Shown here in pieces: positions 26,922-35,736 of a DNA stretch of 64,000 nucleotides. Both the position numbers and the translations under genes were made by a program. The notes below the pieces were generated by a model. The model had not been told where the DNA came from. It was given only the letters and a program-made list of their open reading frames with translations, and made no database searches. Source of the DNA: BJGV01 sp964194745 (GTDB taxonomy: Bacteria > Pseudomonadota > Gammaproteobacteria > Burkholderiales > Nitrosomonadaceae); the NCBI GenBank assembly GCA_965248035.1, contig OZ252054.1, positions 496,001 through 560,000 of the forward strand, in the 5' to 3' direction. Each line of letters opens with the position of its first letter. Positions within the stretch are counted from its first letter, which is position 1.

Positions 26922-26930
26922 GACACTACC
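26914..26930 (-). repeat. right terminal inverted repeat of tIS
   Basis: CAAATTAGGACACTACC, exact inverse of 24165-24181. It overlaps the last codons of the transposase. Confidence 0.92.
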
Positions 26931-26938
26931 CGAATCTT
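26931..26938 (+). repeat. target site duplication, right copy (CGAATCTT)
   Basis: Identical to 24157-24164; marks the right border of the insertion. Confidence 0.9.
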
Positions 26939-27340
26939 TTAATACTTGTAATACGTACTATCTACTTATTCTGCTCACTGACTGTCAAACGTGTATTCTC
27001 ATGCAAGCACTTTCTATTAAAGACCAGCACTCGATAAAAGACTTATCGAGAATGTAACTTAACTAAGGCGCTTCACTTTGATCGGGGTGCTGCTTATACC
27101 TTAAATAAATTAGTGACGTGAAATTGATTATCCATATTAAAGAAGTTGAAAAACCATTTTTAACCCTTCTTCTAAACCTTAACCGTAAGAGGTCACCCAA
27201 ATTATTGAGCATCTAGATGATGACATTATCACTTTTAGAATTCATCATTATTTTTCAATAAAATAGGCCAAGGGATTACTACAAAACTATACTTCCCTTT
27301 CCAAAGACACCTCAACTCCGGCGATAATGCTTATTTGAAC

Positions 27341-27371
27341 CACACCATGTTATTGATTTAATAATGGTGTG
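27341..27371. repeat. intergenic hairpin
   Basis: CACACCAT (27341-27348) and ATGGTGTG (27364-27371) pair perfectly, with inner TATT/AATA pairing. No flanking T-run and no adjacent gene. Role unknown. Confidence 0.45.
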
Positions 27372-27446
27372 AAAATTATTCCGATACCATTCCACGAAGA
27401 AAGACTCTATCTGATCCGGTAAAATACATTTCTTTGTCAAATTTCC

Positions 27447-27469
27447 TTATCCACAGTTACTGTGGATAA
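27447..27469. promoter_or_regulatory. palindromic pair of consensus DnaA boxes
   Basis: TTATCCACA (27447-27455), five bases, TGTGGATAA (27461-27469), followed by GTTTGTGGAT. Both boxes match the DnaA consensus exactly. The related site at 55205-55227 lies upstream of xseA. Could titrate DnaA or be a relic of the duplicated regulatory region. Confidence 0.55.
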
Positions 27470-27934
27470 GTTTGTGGATTGTTTGAATTTATACTCCTTA
27501 AGCTGCCCTTTCATAAGGATATTTCCTAGTTAGATTAATTTTTGAACTTAAAATTTCTTCATGTAAAACATATAGTTATTTACACAATTAGGATGCATGC
27601 GGGTTTGCCCGAGATGATTATGCAATTGTAGTAACAAATGTGGATTACTGCAAAAAGTCAAGACAAATTTTCTCCTGAATTTTCTACTGAAAACAGAAGT
27701 CTAGCAGCTATGTTGGTAGAGCATGGTGATACCACCATCACTATTTGGTTCTAGCTAAAATGTACTCGCTCGAGTAGTCTAGCATCTTGTAATTATACTT
27801 GTGACTCATCGTAGAAAAGTCTATGTATAGTAATTTAAGAACAGATCTAGATTGTGGAAGTCCAGTCTCCATTTTGTTAAAGAAGATTTGTAGAAAATAG
27901 TTTGGCTGATTCAATTTAGCAAACAGTAGGCCAT

Positions 27935-28633
27935 TTACATTAGCCCCAACTCATACAATAAGGGTGGGGGTTTAACGGCCAGGTTCCCAGTACCCTCTGG
28001 GACTAGATCAATTCGTCGCTGAATACGCAAAGCTTTATTTTTATCACCCAATTGTTCTGCATTACGAACTGCAACACCCAACCATGCAAGAAGCGGGCGA
28101 TGCCAACCTTGGTCAGAGGCGGTCTGGGTAGCAATGGTGACGGCATTAGGTGTCAATCGCCCTATCTTGAATAACACACCAGCAGCAACCAGACGAGATA
28201 GCGGATCCTTAATATCACCAAGAGCACTATCCTCTCCAGTAACCACACCACGATGTTGTGCGGGCAGCAGTGCAGTATTCAAACCTGCCCAGCGTCCTGC
28301 AAGATACTCAGCATAAACTCGTTCTGAATCAGCAGCATCTTCGGCAAGTATCTGAAAAGCTTCACAGTCATTAAACTCTAGGCTAGCCACATTAGCTGCG
28401 CAGCGTACTAGTTCGGTACGCGCGAGCAAGTCTGCACGCCCTGTACTGGCAATCTCTGCACGTACTCGGGCAAATTCCATGTCAGCAAGCTTGGAGTCTC
28501 CCACTAGGTAAGCCGTGACCGAGTTTCTAAGTGCACCATGCGCATTCAGTTGCCAGTCAGGTGGTACGTTCCCACCTGCGCACCCGACGAACCAGACGAA
28601 CCCGAGTATCACTATAGCCAATAACAATCTCAT
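27935..28633 (-). CDS. putative lipoprotein of the MCE transport locus
   Basis: 232 residues. The signal peptide MRLLLAIVILGFVWFVGCAG has a lipobox-like VGC (Cys at about 18). The mature part is helical and Ala-rich (SKLADMEFARVRAEIA, DPLSRLVAAGVLFKIG), suggesting a TPR-like helical repeat, not the PqiC/ABC auxiliary fold. The start overlaps the MCE gene's stop by 4 nt (28630-28633), so it is translationally coupled to it. Envelope-facing accessory role inferred only from context. Confidence 0.7.
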   Translation of the reverse strand: MRLLLAIVILGFVWFVGCAGGNVPPDWQLNAHGALRNSVTAYLVGDSKLADMEFARVRAEIASTGRADLLARTELVRCAANVASLEFNDCEAFQILAEDAADSERVYAEYLAGRWAGLNTALLPAQHRGVVTGEDSALGDIKDPLSRLVAAGVLFKIGRLTPNAVTIATQTASDQGWHRPLLAWLGVAVRNAEQLGDKNKALRIQRRIDLVPEGTGNLAVKPPPLLYELGLM

Positions 28634-29586
28634 GGTAATTTAAGCTCCGTATCACGGGCTAGGGGCCACTTGCGATTTATTTCACTCACTAAATGTTCTA
28701 CCTTTCGTAAACTCATCTCCACTTGTTTTCTTAAAACACCTAAGTCGGCGGTGGCTACCTGGGCATTGGAACCAATTGCTTGTGCTTGGGCAAGTACGGC
28801 ATCTACGTTCTTAAGACTTGTCCGTACGTCACCCAGAATTGCATTTACCTGAGAAAGGGCAGCCTGCGATTCATCCATCATTCCGTGAACACCAAAAATT
28901 CGCGCATCAGTTTTTGCTAACAAAGTATTGACGCGATCCAGCGTAGTAATAATTTTTTTCGCATTAACCTCGCTACCTAATACAACTCCAAGCCCACCAT
29001 ACGGACCTTTTAGATTTTCTGTGACGGCCTGCACGTTGTCCAGACTCGCTCTCAGGCTGGAATTCGATTTAGTCATATTCTCTAGGTTCTCAAGCAATGA
29101 GCGCATGGTGTCCACGAGATGTGGAATTTACGAAGTAGCATCGCCAAGCAAGACTGTTCGCACAGCGCCGTCAGGCAGCGGTGGATCTGTCAACACACCA
29201 GTAAACATACGCAAATGAGTGTCGCCTACCATCCCACGTTCCATGGTAAAAACGCTGCTGGTACGGATCCATTTGGCATCCTTGCGTGCCACGTCAACCA
29301 CAATGCGAGCTTTTCCATCATCTGAAAGCTCAATGCGACGTATACGCCCTATCGGAAAACCTGAAAACGTCAAGTCCATGCCAACACTCACGCCCTCGGA
29401 GTCATCCGCAATCAATATCACTTTCTGTGTTCTTTCAAACACCCCACTCGCATACATCACGTACGCAAGTGAAGCACACACTATCACCACCATAAAAACC
29501 ACTAGAGCCAAGGCCTTAAACTCAATATTTGGAGGCGGCACCGAGGGCTGCTGGGATATTGACTGAGATTCGAATTCAGATTGCAT
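28630..29586 (-). pseudogene. MCE (MlaD-type) substrate-binding protein, split by in-frame TAA
   Basis: MCE-domain protein that would hold lipid for an ABC transporter between membranes. From ATG 29586: one membrane helix near 22-46, then the MCE domain (LIADDSEGVSVGMDLTFSGF, IGRIRRIELSDDG), then TAA at 29128-29130 after GDATS. The same frame continues without a shift: IPHLVDTMRSLLENLE and the long coiled-coil tail to 28630, so one point mutation splits a protein of about 318 residues. The tail alone (ATG 29115) would lack membrane anchor and MCE domain. Recent decay or readthrough are the options. Confidence 0.8.
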
Positions 29587-29605
29587 ACTTTTTGATTTAT
29601 CCACT

Positions 29606-30364
29606 TTAAATAAACTTAATCGCCAAAGATGCCCCTTCGATAAGTACCAGAGCCAAAAACAATCGCACCATCCCTCGCGGCACAGAGCCCAATTCTCCAA
29701 TAGACTCATGTCTTACTTGCATTGTCGAAGCAATTGGAATCACGGCAACTGCTAGACTAAACAATACTGTTTTTAGGATAAAAGCAACAGCGACACCTGG
29801 ATCGAATACACGCCCGACCATGCGTGTGTATTCAGCAAAGCCCCAAGGCGAGAAACCGTAAACAACTGTATATGCCATCACCAGCGCTACCAAACTGCTC
29901 ACCGCGGCCAGCGTCACTACCGCGAATGCGATAGCAATCACGCGTGGAACAATATCGGTATGCATAGAGCTGCCTATCAGTGTTGAACTGATCTCCCTAT
30001 TTGAATGCAACACCACGAAAAGAGCTGCTCCCAGTGGAATCAACTCAAGAACCAGTACTTGCACCACCACTTCTAACGCATATTGAGATAAACCGTAACT
30101 TAGGGCAGTTACAACAATGATTCGTACCAGAACTAGGCTGATAAGTGCACACAACGACGTAAACCAGAGCAACACTTGCCACGTGCTCGTGTAGATATTT
30201 TTAGCGATTACGGTACGATTTTCCCGATCGTAGATCGAGGGGGACAGAGCCATAACCAAGGCAACGGCACCAAAGTGAATAACCCTCCACCAACTAATCG
30301 CTGATCTCACACATGCGTCACCTAGAGTACCAAATCCAGAGCGCGATAAAGAGTTTTGTCGCAT
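29606..30364 (-). CDS. MlaE-type ABC transporter permease
   Basis: Permease of a lipid (MCE) ABC system. About 252 residues from ATG 30364. A TTG at 30379 is also open, but neither has a clear Shine-Dalgarno. Five or six membrane segments; the MlaE core includes VVQVLVLELIPLGAALFVVL and the permease end LRHESIG-like VRHESIGELGSVPRGMVR. Only 19 nt separate it from the MCE gene, so the ATPase gene often found in such loci is absent here. With the broken MCE gene the system is probably non-functional unless an ATPase is supplied elsewhere. Confidence 0.8.
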   Translation of the reverse strand: MRQNSLSRSGFGTLGDACVRSAISWWRVIHFGAVALVMALSPSIYDRENRTVIAKNIYTSTWQVLLWFTSLCALISLVLVRIIVVTALSYGLSQYALEVVVQVLVLELIPLGAALFVVLHSNREISSTLIGSSMHTDIVPRVIAIAFAVVTLAAVSSLVALVMAYTVVYGFSPWGFAEYTRMVGRVFDPGVAVAFILKTVLFSLAVAVIPIASTMQVRHESIGELGSVPRGMVRLFLALVLIEGASLAIKFI

Positions 30365-30698
30365 GGGGCAATGATACAAATCAATAAATAGAAAAGCAGA
30401 TATGACGCCAACGCAAGCAATAGAAGAAATTTTTTGGACAGGAACGGAGAGTCTGTTTATTTCTAGGCTTCCCTCACAAAAAAAATGAACATCATCTAAC
30501 CTGTATTCTTTAACCTGAAAATATCACACCACAAACAGTGGTGTAATTAGTTTACTACATCACGATATTGGTTTTAACAACTGTTTGGAATGTAAATTGG
30601 TGCCATCCCAATATTAAACATGCCTCAGCATTTCATCTACTAAAGCAAATTGTGTATGAACAACCTCACTCCTACTAGCCTGGAGTCAATGAATTCCA
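30365..30698. other. gene-free region
   Basis: About 330 nt upstream of the permease gene; AT-rich, no ORF with ribosome-binding site seen. Presumably holds the promoter of the MCE locus. Confidence 0.35.
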
Positions 30699-31127
30699 TC
30701 ATTCCGTAGGCCCCACGAAATGTACGGGCTGCTCGCCAGTCAAGTTTTCAGGGGTAATGATATAGTTGCCTTCCATGCTGGATTGCCATACTCTGTTGGC
30801 AGCCTCTTCGTCGCCACCCGTAAATGCATAGGTAAGACCGCCCACTAACCCACCTCCGAGAGCAAACGCAAGTTTGACTGGAAAATACACAATTGTCGAC
30901 AAGGCCGCAGCTGCTTCTATACCGGCAGATGCAGCGGTGTCAGTGGTCGCTTCTTCAGAAGCTGGTGGCGGTATATCCTGCGCATGAACAGTCGGTATGA
31001 TCATAATCGTGTAGACACATGAAATGATAATTGCAGTGATAGTACTGTAGGTGCTTCTTGAAAACAGGCTTAAGCCTGATCTCGTTACTTGGATAGGAAT
31101 ATACTTTTTCATTTGATCATTGGTCAT
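30699..31127 (-). CDS. hypothetical exported protein with glycine-zipper-like segment
   Basis: 142 residues, start supported by GAGAGG 5-6 nt before ATG 31127. A basic N-region is followed by a hydrophobic stretch (STITAIIISCVYTIMIIPT) and cleavage likely after VHA near residue 49. The mature part has IEAAAALSTIVYFPVKLAFA then LGGGLVGGLTYAFTGGDEEA, a glycine-rich hydrophobic segment. The end is VWQSSMEGNYIITPENLTG. This 'FPVKLAxAxxGGxxGGLxYxxTGG...A..VW..S..G.Y..TP' pattern is known in small proteobacterial exported proteins of unknown function. Confidence 0.7.
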   Translation of the reverse strand: MTNDQMKKYIPIQVTRSGLSLFSRSTYSTITAIIISCVYTIMIIPTVHAQDIPPPASEEATTDTAASAGIEAAAALSTIVYFPVKLAFALGGGLVGGLTYAFTGGDEEAANRVWQSSMEGNYIITPENLTGEQPVHFVGPTE

Positions 31128-31490
31128 TTTTTCCTCTCAATTTTAATTTCTACGGCAAGATTTATATAGACGCGCCCCTGCTAACAAAAATTCTATCTAT
31201 GATATAGGTATATAGGTAATAAGGTCTTGCTCAAATACTCCACTACACATTTTGTCATAAAAGATACCTCTAAGTGATGCAATCAATCCTATCAGATAAG
31301 GTTCCATTAACCGCTACAATAAACATTGTGCTGCATTTGATTCTCCAGCGTCAGTATATTAATGTCAACAGTAATTACATAATGGCGTGGCATTTGAATT
31401 ATACAAGCCCTGCTAAAATGCTACCTATCAATGCCAAGCTTCCATACTGAGTAGTATTAGCATTCGTCACGTGTAATCTTTTCTGCCGAA
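31128..31490. other. gene-free region
   Basis: 363 nt between hemF and the exported-protein gene; low complexity AT-rich, nothing recognised. Confidence 0.35.
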
Positions 31491-32390
31491 TTACACCCAA
31501 TCCTTGCTAATAAGAAAATTGGTATAAAGTTCTGCTTCCGCACTACCTGGTTTCGGTTTCCAGTCGTAGCGCCATTTTACTATGGGTGGCAAGGACATGA
31601 GAATAGACTCGGTACGCCCGCCCGATTGCAGTCCAAATAGGGTTCCGCGATCCCACACCAGATTGAATTCTACGTAACGCCCACGGCGATATGCCTGGAA
31701 ATCACGTTCGTGCTCTCCATAAGGCGTGTTCAGGCGCCGTTCCAAGATCGGCACGTAGGCTGGCAAAAAATGGTTCCCTACACTTTTGGTTAGGTTGAAA
31801 CAGGTGTCGAAGTCAGGTTGACTGAGATCATCAAAGAAAATTCCACCAATGCCACGTGGTTCATTTCGGTGTTTCAAGTAAAAATATTGATCACACCATT
31901 TCTTGAAGTACGTATGATGACTGCCACCGAATGATTGAAGAGAATTTTTGCAGGTTTGATGGAAGTGCTTGGCATCTTCCTCAAAACCATAATACGGCGT
32001 CAAGTCCATTCCTCCACCAAACCACCATACCGACTCGCTACCTTCCTTGCTGGCTTCCAGAAAACGTACGTTCAGGTGCACTGTGGGTATATACGGATTA
32101 TATGGATGTAGCACTATAGATACACCCATTGCCTCGAATGAACACCCTGACAATTCAGCAGGTCGTGCAGCAGTGGCTGATGCAGGTAATCCCATACCAA
32201 ACACATGTGAGTAATTTACTCCGCCACGTTCAAACACATTACCCTGCTCCATCACGCAACTCAATCCACCACCACCTTCGGGACGCTCCCATTTTTCGCG
32301 TTGGAAATGCTTACCATCTACCTGCTCCAAGCGTTCAATGATTTGATCCTGCAGTCCACTAAGGAATTCTTTGACTAGTGTTATATTCAT
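31491..32390 (-). CDS. hemF: oxygen-dependent coproporphyrinogen III oxidase
   Basis: Oxidative decarboxylation of coproporphyrinogen III to protoporphyrinogen IX using O2. 299 residues. Motifs: GVNYSHVFGMGLPASAT, SIVLHPYNPYIPTVHLNVRF (the usual SHANVR has become VHLNVR, keeping His), WWFGGGMDLTPYYGFEED, and the conserved YVEFNLVWDRGTLFGLQSGG near the end. Last gene of the ten-gene minus-strand run and suggests aerobic life. Intact by length. Confidence 0.96.
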   Translation of the reverse strand: MNITLVKEFLSGLQDQIIERLEQVDGKHFQREKWERPEGGGGLSCVMEQGNVFERGGVNYSHVFGMGLPASATAARPAELSGCSFEAMGVSIVLHPYNPYIPTVHLNVRFLEASKEGSESVWWFGGGMDLTPYYGFEEDAKHFHQTCKNSLQSFGGSHHTYFKKWCDQYFYLKHRNEPRGIGGIFFDDLSQPDFDTCFNLTKSVGNHFLPAYVPILERRLNTPYGEHERDFQAYRRGRYVEFNLVWDRGTLFGLQSGGRTESILMSLPPIVKWRYDWKPKPGSAEAELYTNFLISKDWV

Positions 32391-32469
32391 ACCTATTAAA
32401 ATTCTGGACTGATATTACGACAGACTCCATCTATCTATTAACTTGAAACTACACTTATTTCTCTCGAGG

Positions 32470-33765
32470 CTAAGAACTAGTCGCTAGATGCCCAATATCA
32501 CATCGCATCTGGCAACCATCGAAGTGGATTTTATCGGCTATTTCATAGGCGCGATGCTGAGCAATCTTTACGTTATCCCCTAGAGCAGTAACGCACAATA
32601 CGCGCCCACCTGTAGTCACAATTTCTTTGTTATCCTTCCCACCCATCATAGTGCCAGCTTGGAATACATGAAAATCCTCACCTAGTTTCTCCATAGATAT
32701 GAGTTCCGACAAACCATAAATTATGTCCCCTCTACGTGGTATTTCAGGATAACCATGAGCCGCCATCACTACACCTAATGCCGTACGATAATCCCACTCT
32801 GCTTCCACTTCTTTAAGCGTACCATCTATTGCATGTTCCACCAAAATTGATAAATCGCTTTTCAGTCGCAACATGATAGGTTGAGTTTCTGGATCTCCCA
32901 TACGACAATTGTATTCTAGTACATTGATACCGCCATCCTTGTCAATCATTAACCCGGCATAAAGAAAACCAGTATAATGTTGCCCCTCCTGTGCCATGCC
33001 TCTCATAACTGGATAGATCACTTCACTTATTATCCTGGTATGTAATTCGAGAGTAATTATTGATGCAGGGGAATATGCACCCATTCCGCCAGTGTTGGAA
33101 CCCTGATCACCATCTCCCAAACGTTTGTGATCCTGACTTGTTGCTAGTGGTAATACGTGATGGCCATCAGCCATGACAATAAAGCTAACTTCTTCGCCCT
33201 CCAAAAATTCCTCGATCAGAATTCTCGCGCCTGCTGCACCCATGCTGTTTGAGATCAACATCGCATCCACTGCAGCATGAGCACTTGACAGAGTCATTGC
33301 CACCTCTACACCCTTACCCGCAGCTAGTCCATCGGCTTTAATGACGATGGGCGCACCTTTCTTATTCAAATATTTATGGGCTTCAGCGGGGTCACTAAAA
33401 GTGGCATACGCTGCGGTGGGAATACCATGGCGCCGCATAAAGGCCTTGGAATAATCTTTGGAAGCCTCTAGTTGTGTAGCTTGTTTGGTGGGGCCAAATA
33501 TTTTCAGGCCAACGGAACGAAAGGCGTCCACAATACCTGCGGCAAGTGGCGCTTCAGGACCTACGACTGTGAATCTGATGGATTCATTTTTGGCAAATTC
33601 TACCAAGTCAGGAATAGTAATTATAGGAAGATTCTCCAGCCCGTCTTCCTGTGCAGTACCAGCATTACCTGGAGCAACAAAAACTTTGTGGACGCGTGAT
33701 GACCGTTTTAATTTCCACGCTAGGGCGTGTTCCCTACCACCGCCGCCAATGACGAGTAGTTTCAT
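32470..33765 (-). CDS. purD: phosphoribosylamine-glycine ligase (GAR synthetase)
   Basis: Second step of de novo purine synthesis; ATP-grasp ligase. 431 residues. N-terminal LVIGGGGREHALAWKL, ATP-grasp KADGLAAGKGVEVA near 147-160, metal/ATP residues in EEFLEGEEVSFIV and VLEYNCRMGDPETQ, and SNTGGMGAYSP. 80 nt upstream of hemF and 88 nt downstream of purH on the same strand, the usual purH-purD pairing. Confidence 0.97.
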   Translation of the reverse strand: MKLLVIGGGGREHALAWKLKRSSRVHKVFVAPGNAGTAQEDGLENLPIITIPDLVEFAKNESIRFTVVGPEAPLAAGIVDAFRSVGLKIFGPTKQATQLEASKDYSKAFMRRHGIPTAAYATFSDPAEAHKYLNKKGAPIVIKADGLAAGKGVEVAMTLSSAHAAVDAMLISNSMGAAGARILIEEFLEGEEVSFIVMADGHHVLPLATSQDHKRLGDGDQGSNTGGMGAYSPASIITLELHTRIISEVIYPVMRGMAQEGQHYTGFLYAGLMIDKDGGINVLEYNCRMGDPETQPIMLRLKSDLSILVEHAIDGTLKEVEAEWDYRTALGVVMAAHGYPEIPRRGDIIYGLSELISMEKLGEDFHVFQAGTMMGGKDNKEIVTTGGRVLCVTALGDNVKIAQHRAYEIADKIHFDGCQMRCDIGHLATSS

Positions 33766-33853
33766 ATCAGGACCCTGTTAGCTGAAGAGATCGCTGAGAT
33801 AGGAAAAAAATCACAGTCAATATTTTCAAACATAGATTGCCGCTAGAAAAGGC

Positions 33854-35416
33854 TCAATGCCGAAAATGCCTCGTACTAGTGAATATCATTGTTACACCCT
33901 GCTCATCTGCAGCAGCAATAACTTCTTCATCACGCAAACTGCCACCGGGTTGGATAATTGCCTTGGCACCTGCCTGCACTACCACATCCAGTCCGTCACG
34001 AAAGGGAAAAAATGCATCCGAGGCAACCACTGAGCCAACTAAGGTGCGTCCTGAATTTTGTGCTTTGATCGAAGCAATACGAGCACTATCCACTCGACTC
34101 ATTTGCCCCGCACCTATACCAAGTGTCTGGCTATTGATGCAAAACACAATTGCGTTGGATTTAACAAATTTTGCCACGCGCCATGCGAATAACAAATCCT
34201 GCAATTCTTGTTGTGTCGGCTGTACTCTGGTTACAACTTTAAAATGATCGACAGCGATATTACGATTATCTGGTGCTTGTACCAACAATCCGCCACCCAC
34301 ACGCTTGAAATCTAGTGTATTGCTTCCACCCTTTAACGGTAAGATCAGTAAACGTACATTTTTTTTCCGGGCAAGAATGTGTTTTGCCTCACGGGTTATA
34401 TCCGGGACAATTACCACTTCAACAAATTGTTTAATTACTGCTTCAGCGGTAGCACCATCCAGCTCATGATTGAAAGCGATGATACCTCCGAAAGAAGAAG
34501 TCGGATCAGTAGCAAATGCCGTTTTGTATGCTACAAGGAGTGTATTAGCTACTGCCACTCCGCATGGATTGGTATGCTTAACGATGACACAAGCCGGCAA
34601 GTCAAAAGTCTTGACGCATTCCCACGCTGCATCTGCATCCGTAATGTTGTTGTACGAAAGTTCCTTGCCTTGTAATTGGGTATAGTTAGCAAGACTGCCT
34701 GGAACAGAAGGTGTAAGATCCCGATAAAACGCAGCCTCCTGATGTGGATTTTCACCATAACGCAAATCCTGAGCAATTCTGAAATTAAGATTAAGACACG
34801 CAGGAAAGATTTTATGCTGTCCGTCAGAATGGATGCCAGTAAGATAATTACTGATAACACTATCGTAGGCGGCAGTATGGGAGAACGCCTTGCAAGCAAG
34901 CTGGAAACGGCATTCTTGCGAAACCGTGCAGCTAGCCGATTTCATTTCATTCAATAAAGAAGCATAGTCTTCTGGATCGGTTACCACCGCCACATTTTTG
35001 TAATTCTTTGCCGCAGCACGAACCATGGTCGGGCCACCAATATCAATGCTTTCTATTGCGTCTTCCAGGCTACAATTGGCCTTAGCCACTGTTTGGCCAA
35101 ATGGATAAAGATTCACCACCACCAGCTCAATAGTTGGAAGTGACATCTTTTCCATAGCTATCATATGCGCAGGCAATTCCTTCTGCGCTAAGATGCCGGC
35201 ATGTATTTTTGGATGCAGGGTTTTAACACGTCCATCGAGCATTTCTGGGAAGCCGGTATAGTCACTGACCTCGGTTACATCTACACCAGCATTTTTTAGC
35301 AGCTTAGCGGTGCCACCAGTGGAGAGTATAGTCACACCAAATTGACGCAACCCTTGCGCGAGTTCGACAACACCAGTTTTGTCGGAAACACTAATTAAGG
35401 CTTGTTTGATGGTCAT
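33854..35416 (-). CDS. purH: bifunctional AICAR formyltransferase/IMP cyclohydrolase
   Basis: Catalyses the last two steps of IMP synthesis. 520 residues. The N-terminal MGS-like IMP cyclohydrolase domain has SVSDKTGVVELAQGL and TGGTAKLLKNAGVDVTEVSD. The C-terminal transformylase has the catalytic Lys-His in VIVKHTNPCGVAV near 277-289 and ends with QPGGSLRDEEVIAAADEQG. Between fis and purD in one direction. The opposite-strand ORFs here are shadows. Confidence 0.97.
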   Translation of the reverse strand: MTIKQALISVSDKTGVVELAQGLRQFGVTILSTGGTAKLLKNAGVDVTEVSDYTGFPEMLDGRVKTLHPKIHAGILAQKELPAHMIAMEKMSLPTIELVVVNLYPFGQTVAKANCSLEDAIESIDIGGPTMVRAAAKNYKNVAVVTDPEDYASLLNEMKSASCTVSQECRFQLACKAFSHTAAYDSVISNYLTGIHSDGQHKIFPACLNLNFRIAQDLRYGENPHQEAAFYRDLTPSVPGSLANYTQLQGKELSYNNITDADAAWECVKTFDLPACVIVKHTNPCGVAVANTLLVAYKTAFATDPTSSFGGIIAFNHELDGATAEAVIKQFVEVVIVPDITREAKHILARKKNVRLLILPLKGGSNTLDFKRVGGGLLVQAPDNRNIAVDHFKVVTRVQPTQQELQDLLFAWRVAKFVKSNAIVFCINSQTLGIGAGQMSRVDSARIASIKAQNSGRTLVGSVVASDAFFPFRDGLDVVVQAGAKAIIQPGGSLRDEEVIAAADEQGVTMIFTSTRHFRH

Positions 35417-35493
35417 ATTCTGGCACGTGAGTGCAGAGCGTTAATTAATGTTGTGAATCGCCTCTTTACTACTCATTTTGCGCACTTCACACT

Positions 35494-35736
35494 TTATTTG
35501 ATTCGATATTGCCTTATTTTATTACGAAGGGTATTGCGGTTGATACCTAGCAATTCGGCAGCACGGGTCTGGTTACCTTCGGCATTTTTCATCACCAGCT
35601 CAATTAGTGGTTTCTCAACACTACGTATCACCATCCCATATATGGGATGGGGTTTTGCTCCACCTAGATCTTTAAGATAGCCATCCACAGCCCTGCGCAC
35701 ACAACGTGCAATTTCATTTTCGTTAATTATGCTCAT
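35494..35736 (-). CDS. fis: DNA-binding protein Fis
   Basis: Nucleoid-associated protein that bends DNA and activates rRNA promoters. 80 residues: N-terminal dimerisation part and C-terminal helix-turn-helix with GNQTRAAELLGINRNTLRNK. The start overlaps the dusB stop (ATGA at 35733-35736), the conserved dusB-fis operon arrangement of proteobacteria. Confidence 0.95.
   Translation of the reverse strand: MSIINENEIARCVRRAVDGYLKDLGGAKPHPIYGMVIRSVEKPLIELVMKNAEGNQTRAAELLGINRNTLRNKIRQYRIK

Larger units (their letters stand above)
24165..26930 (+). mobile_element. IS1-type transporter insertion sequence (tIS) with passenger genes
   Basis: 2766 bp bounded by a perfect 17-bp inverted repeat, GGTAGTGTCCTAATTTG at 24165-24181 and its complement at 26914-26930, with an 8-bp direct duplication outside. 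It contains one uninterrupted transposase gene at the right end and passenger DNA to the left: a phage-type ORF, a small basic ORF, a 316-residue protein and a tRNA. IS1 relatives with a single-frame transposase and passenger-carrying 'tIS' elements are known; this cargo set is not one I recognise. Confidence 0.9.
26939..27934. other. 1-kb gene-free region with decayed xseA upstream copy
   Basis: No ORF is supportable. It holds a perfect 8-bp hairpin CACACCAT/ATGGTGTG (27341-27371), a pair of perfect DnaA boxes (27447-27469), and about 230 nt (to about 27680) recognisably similar to the xseA upstream region and first codons at 55205-55440. The rest looks like random AT-rich DNA. Confidence 0.6.

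Noticed and set aside
33837..34247. 136-codon plus-strand frame
   Set aside because: Antisense shadow of purH.
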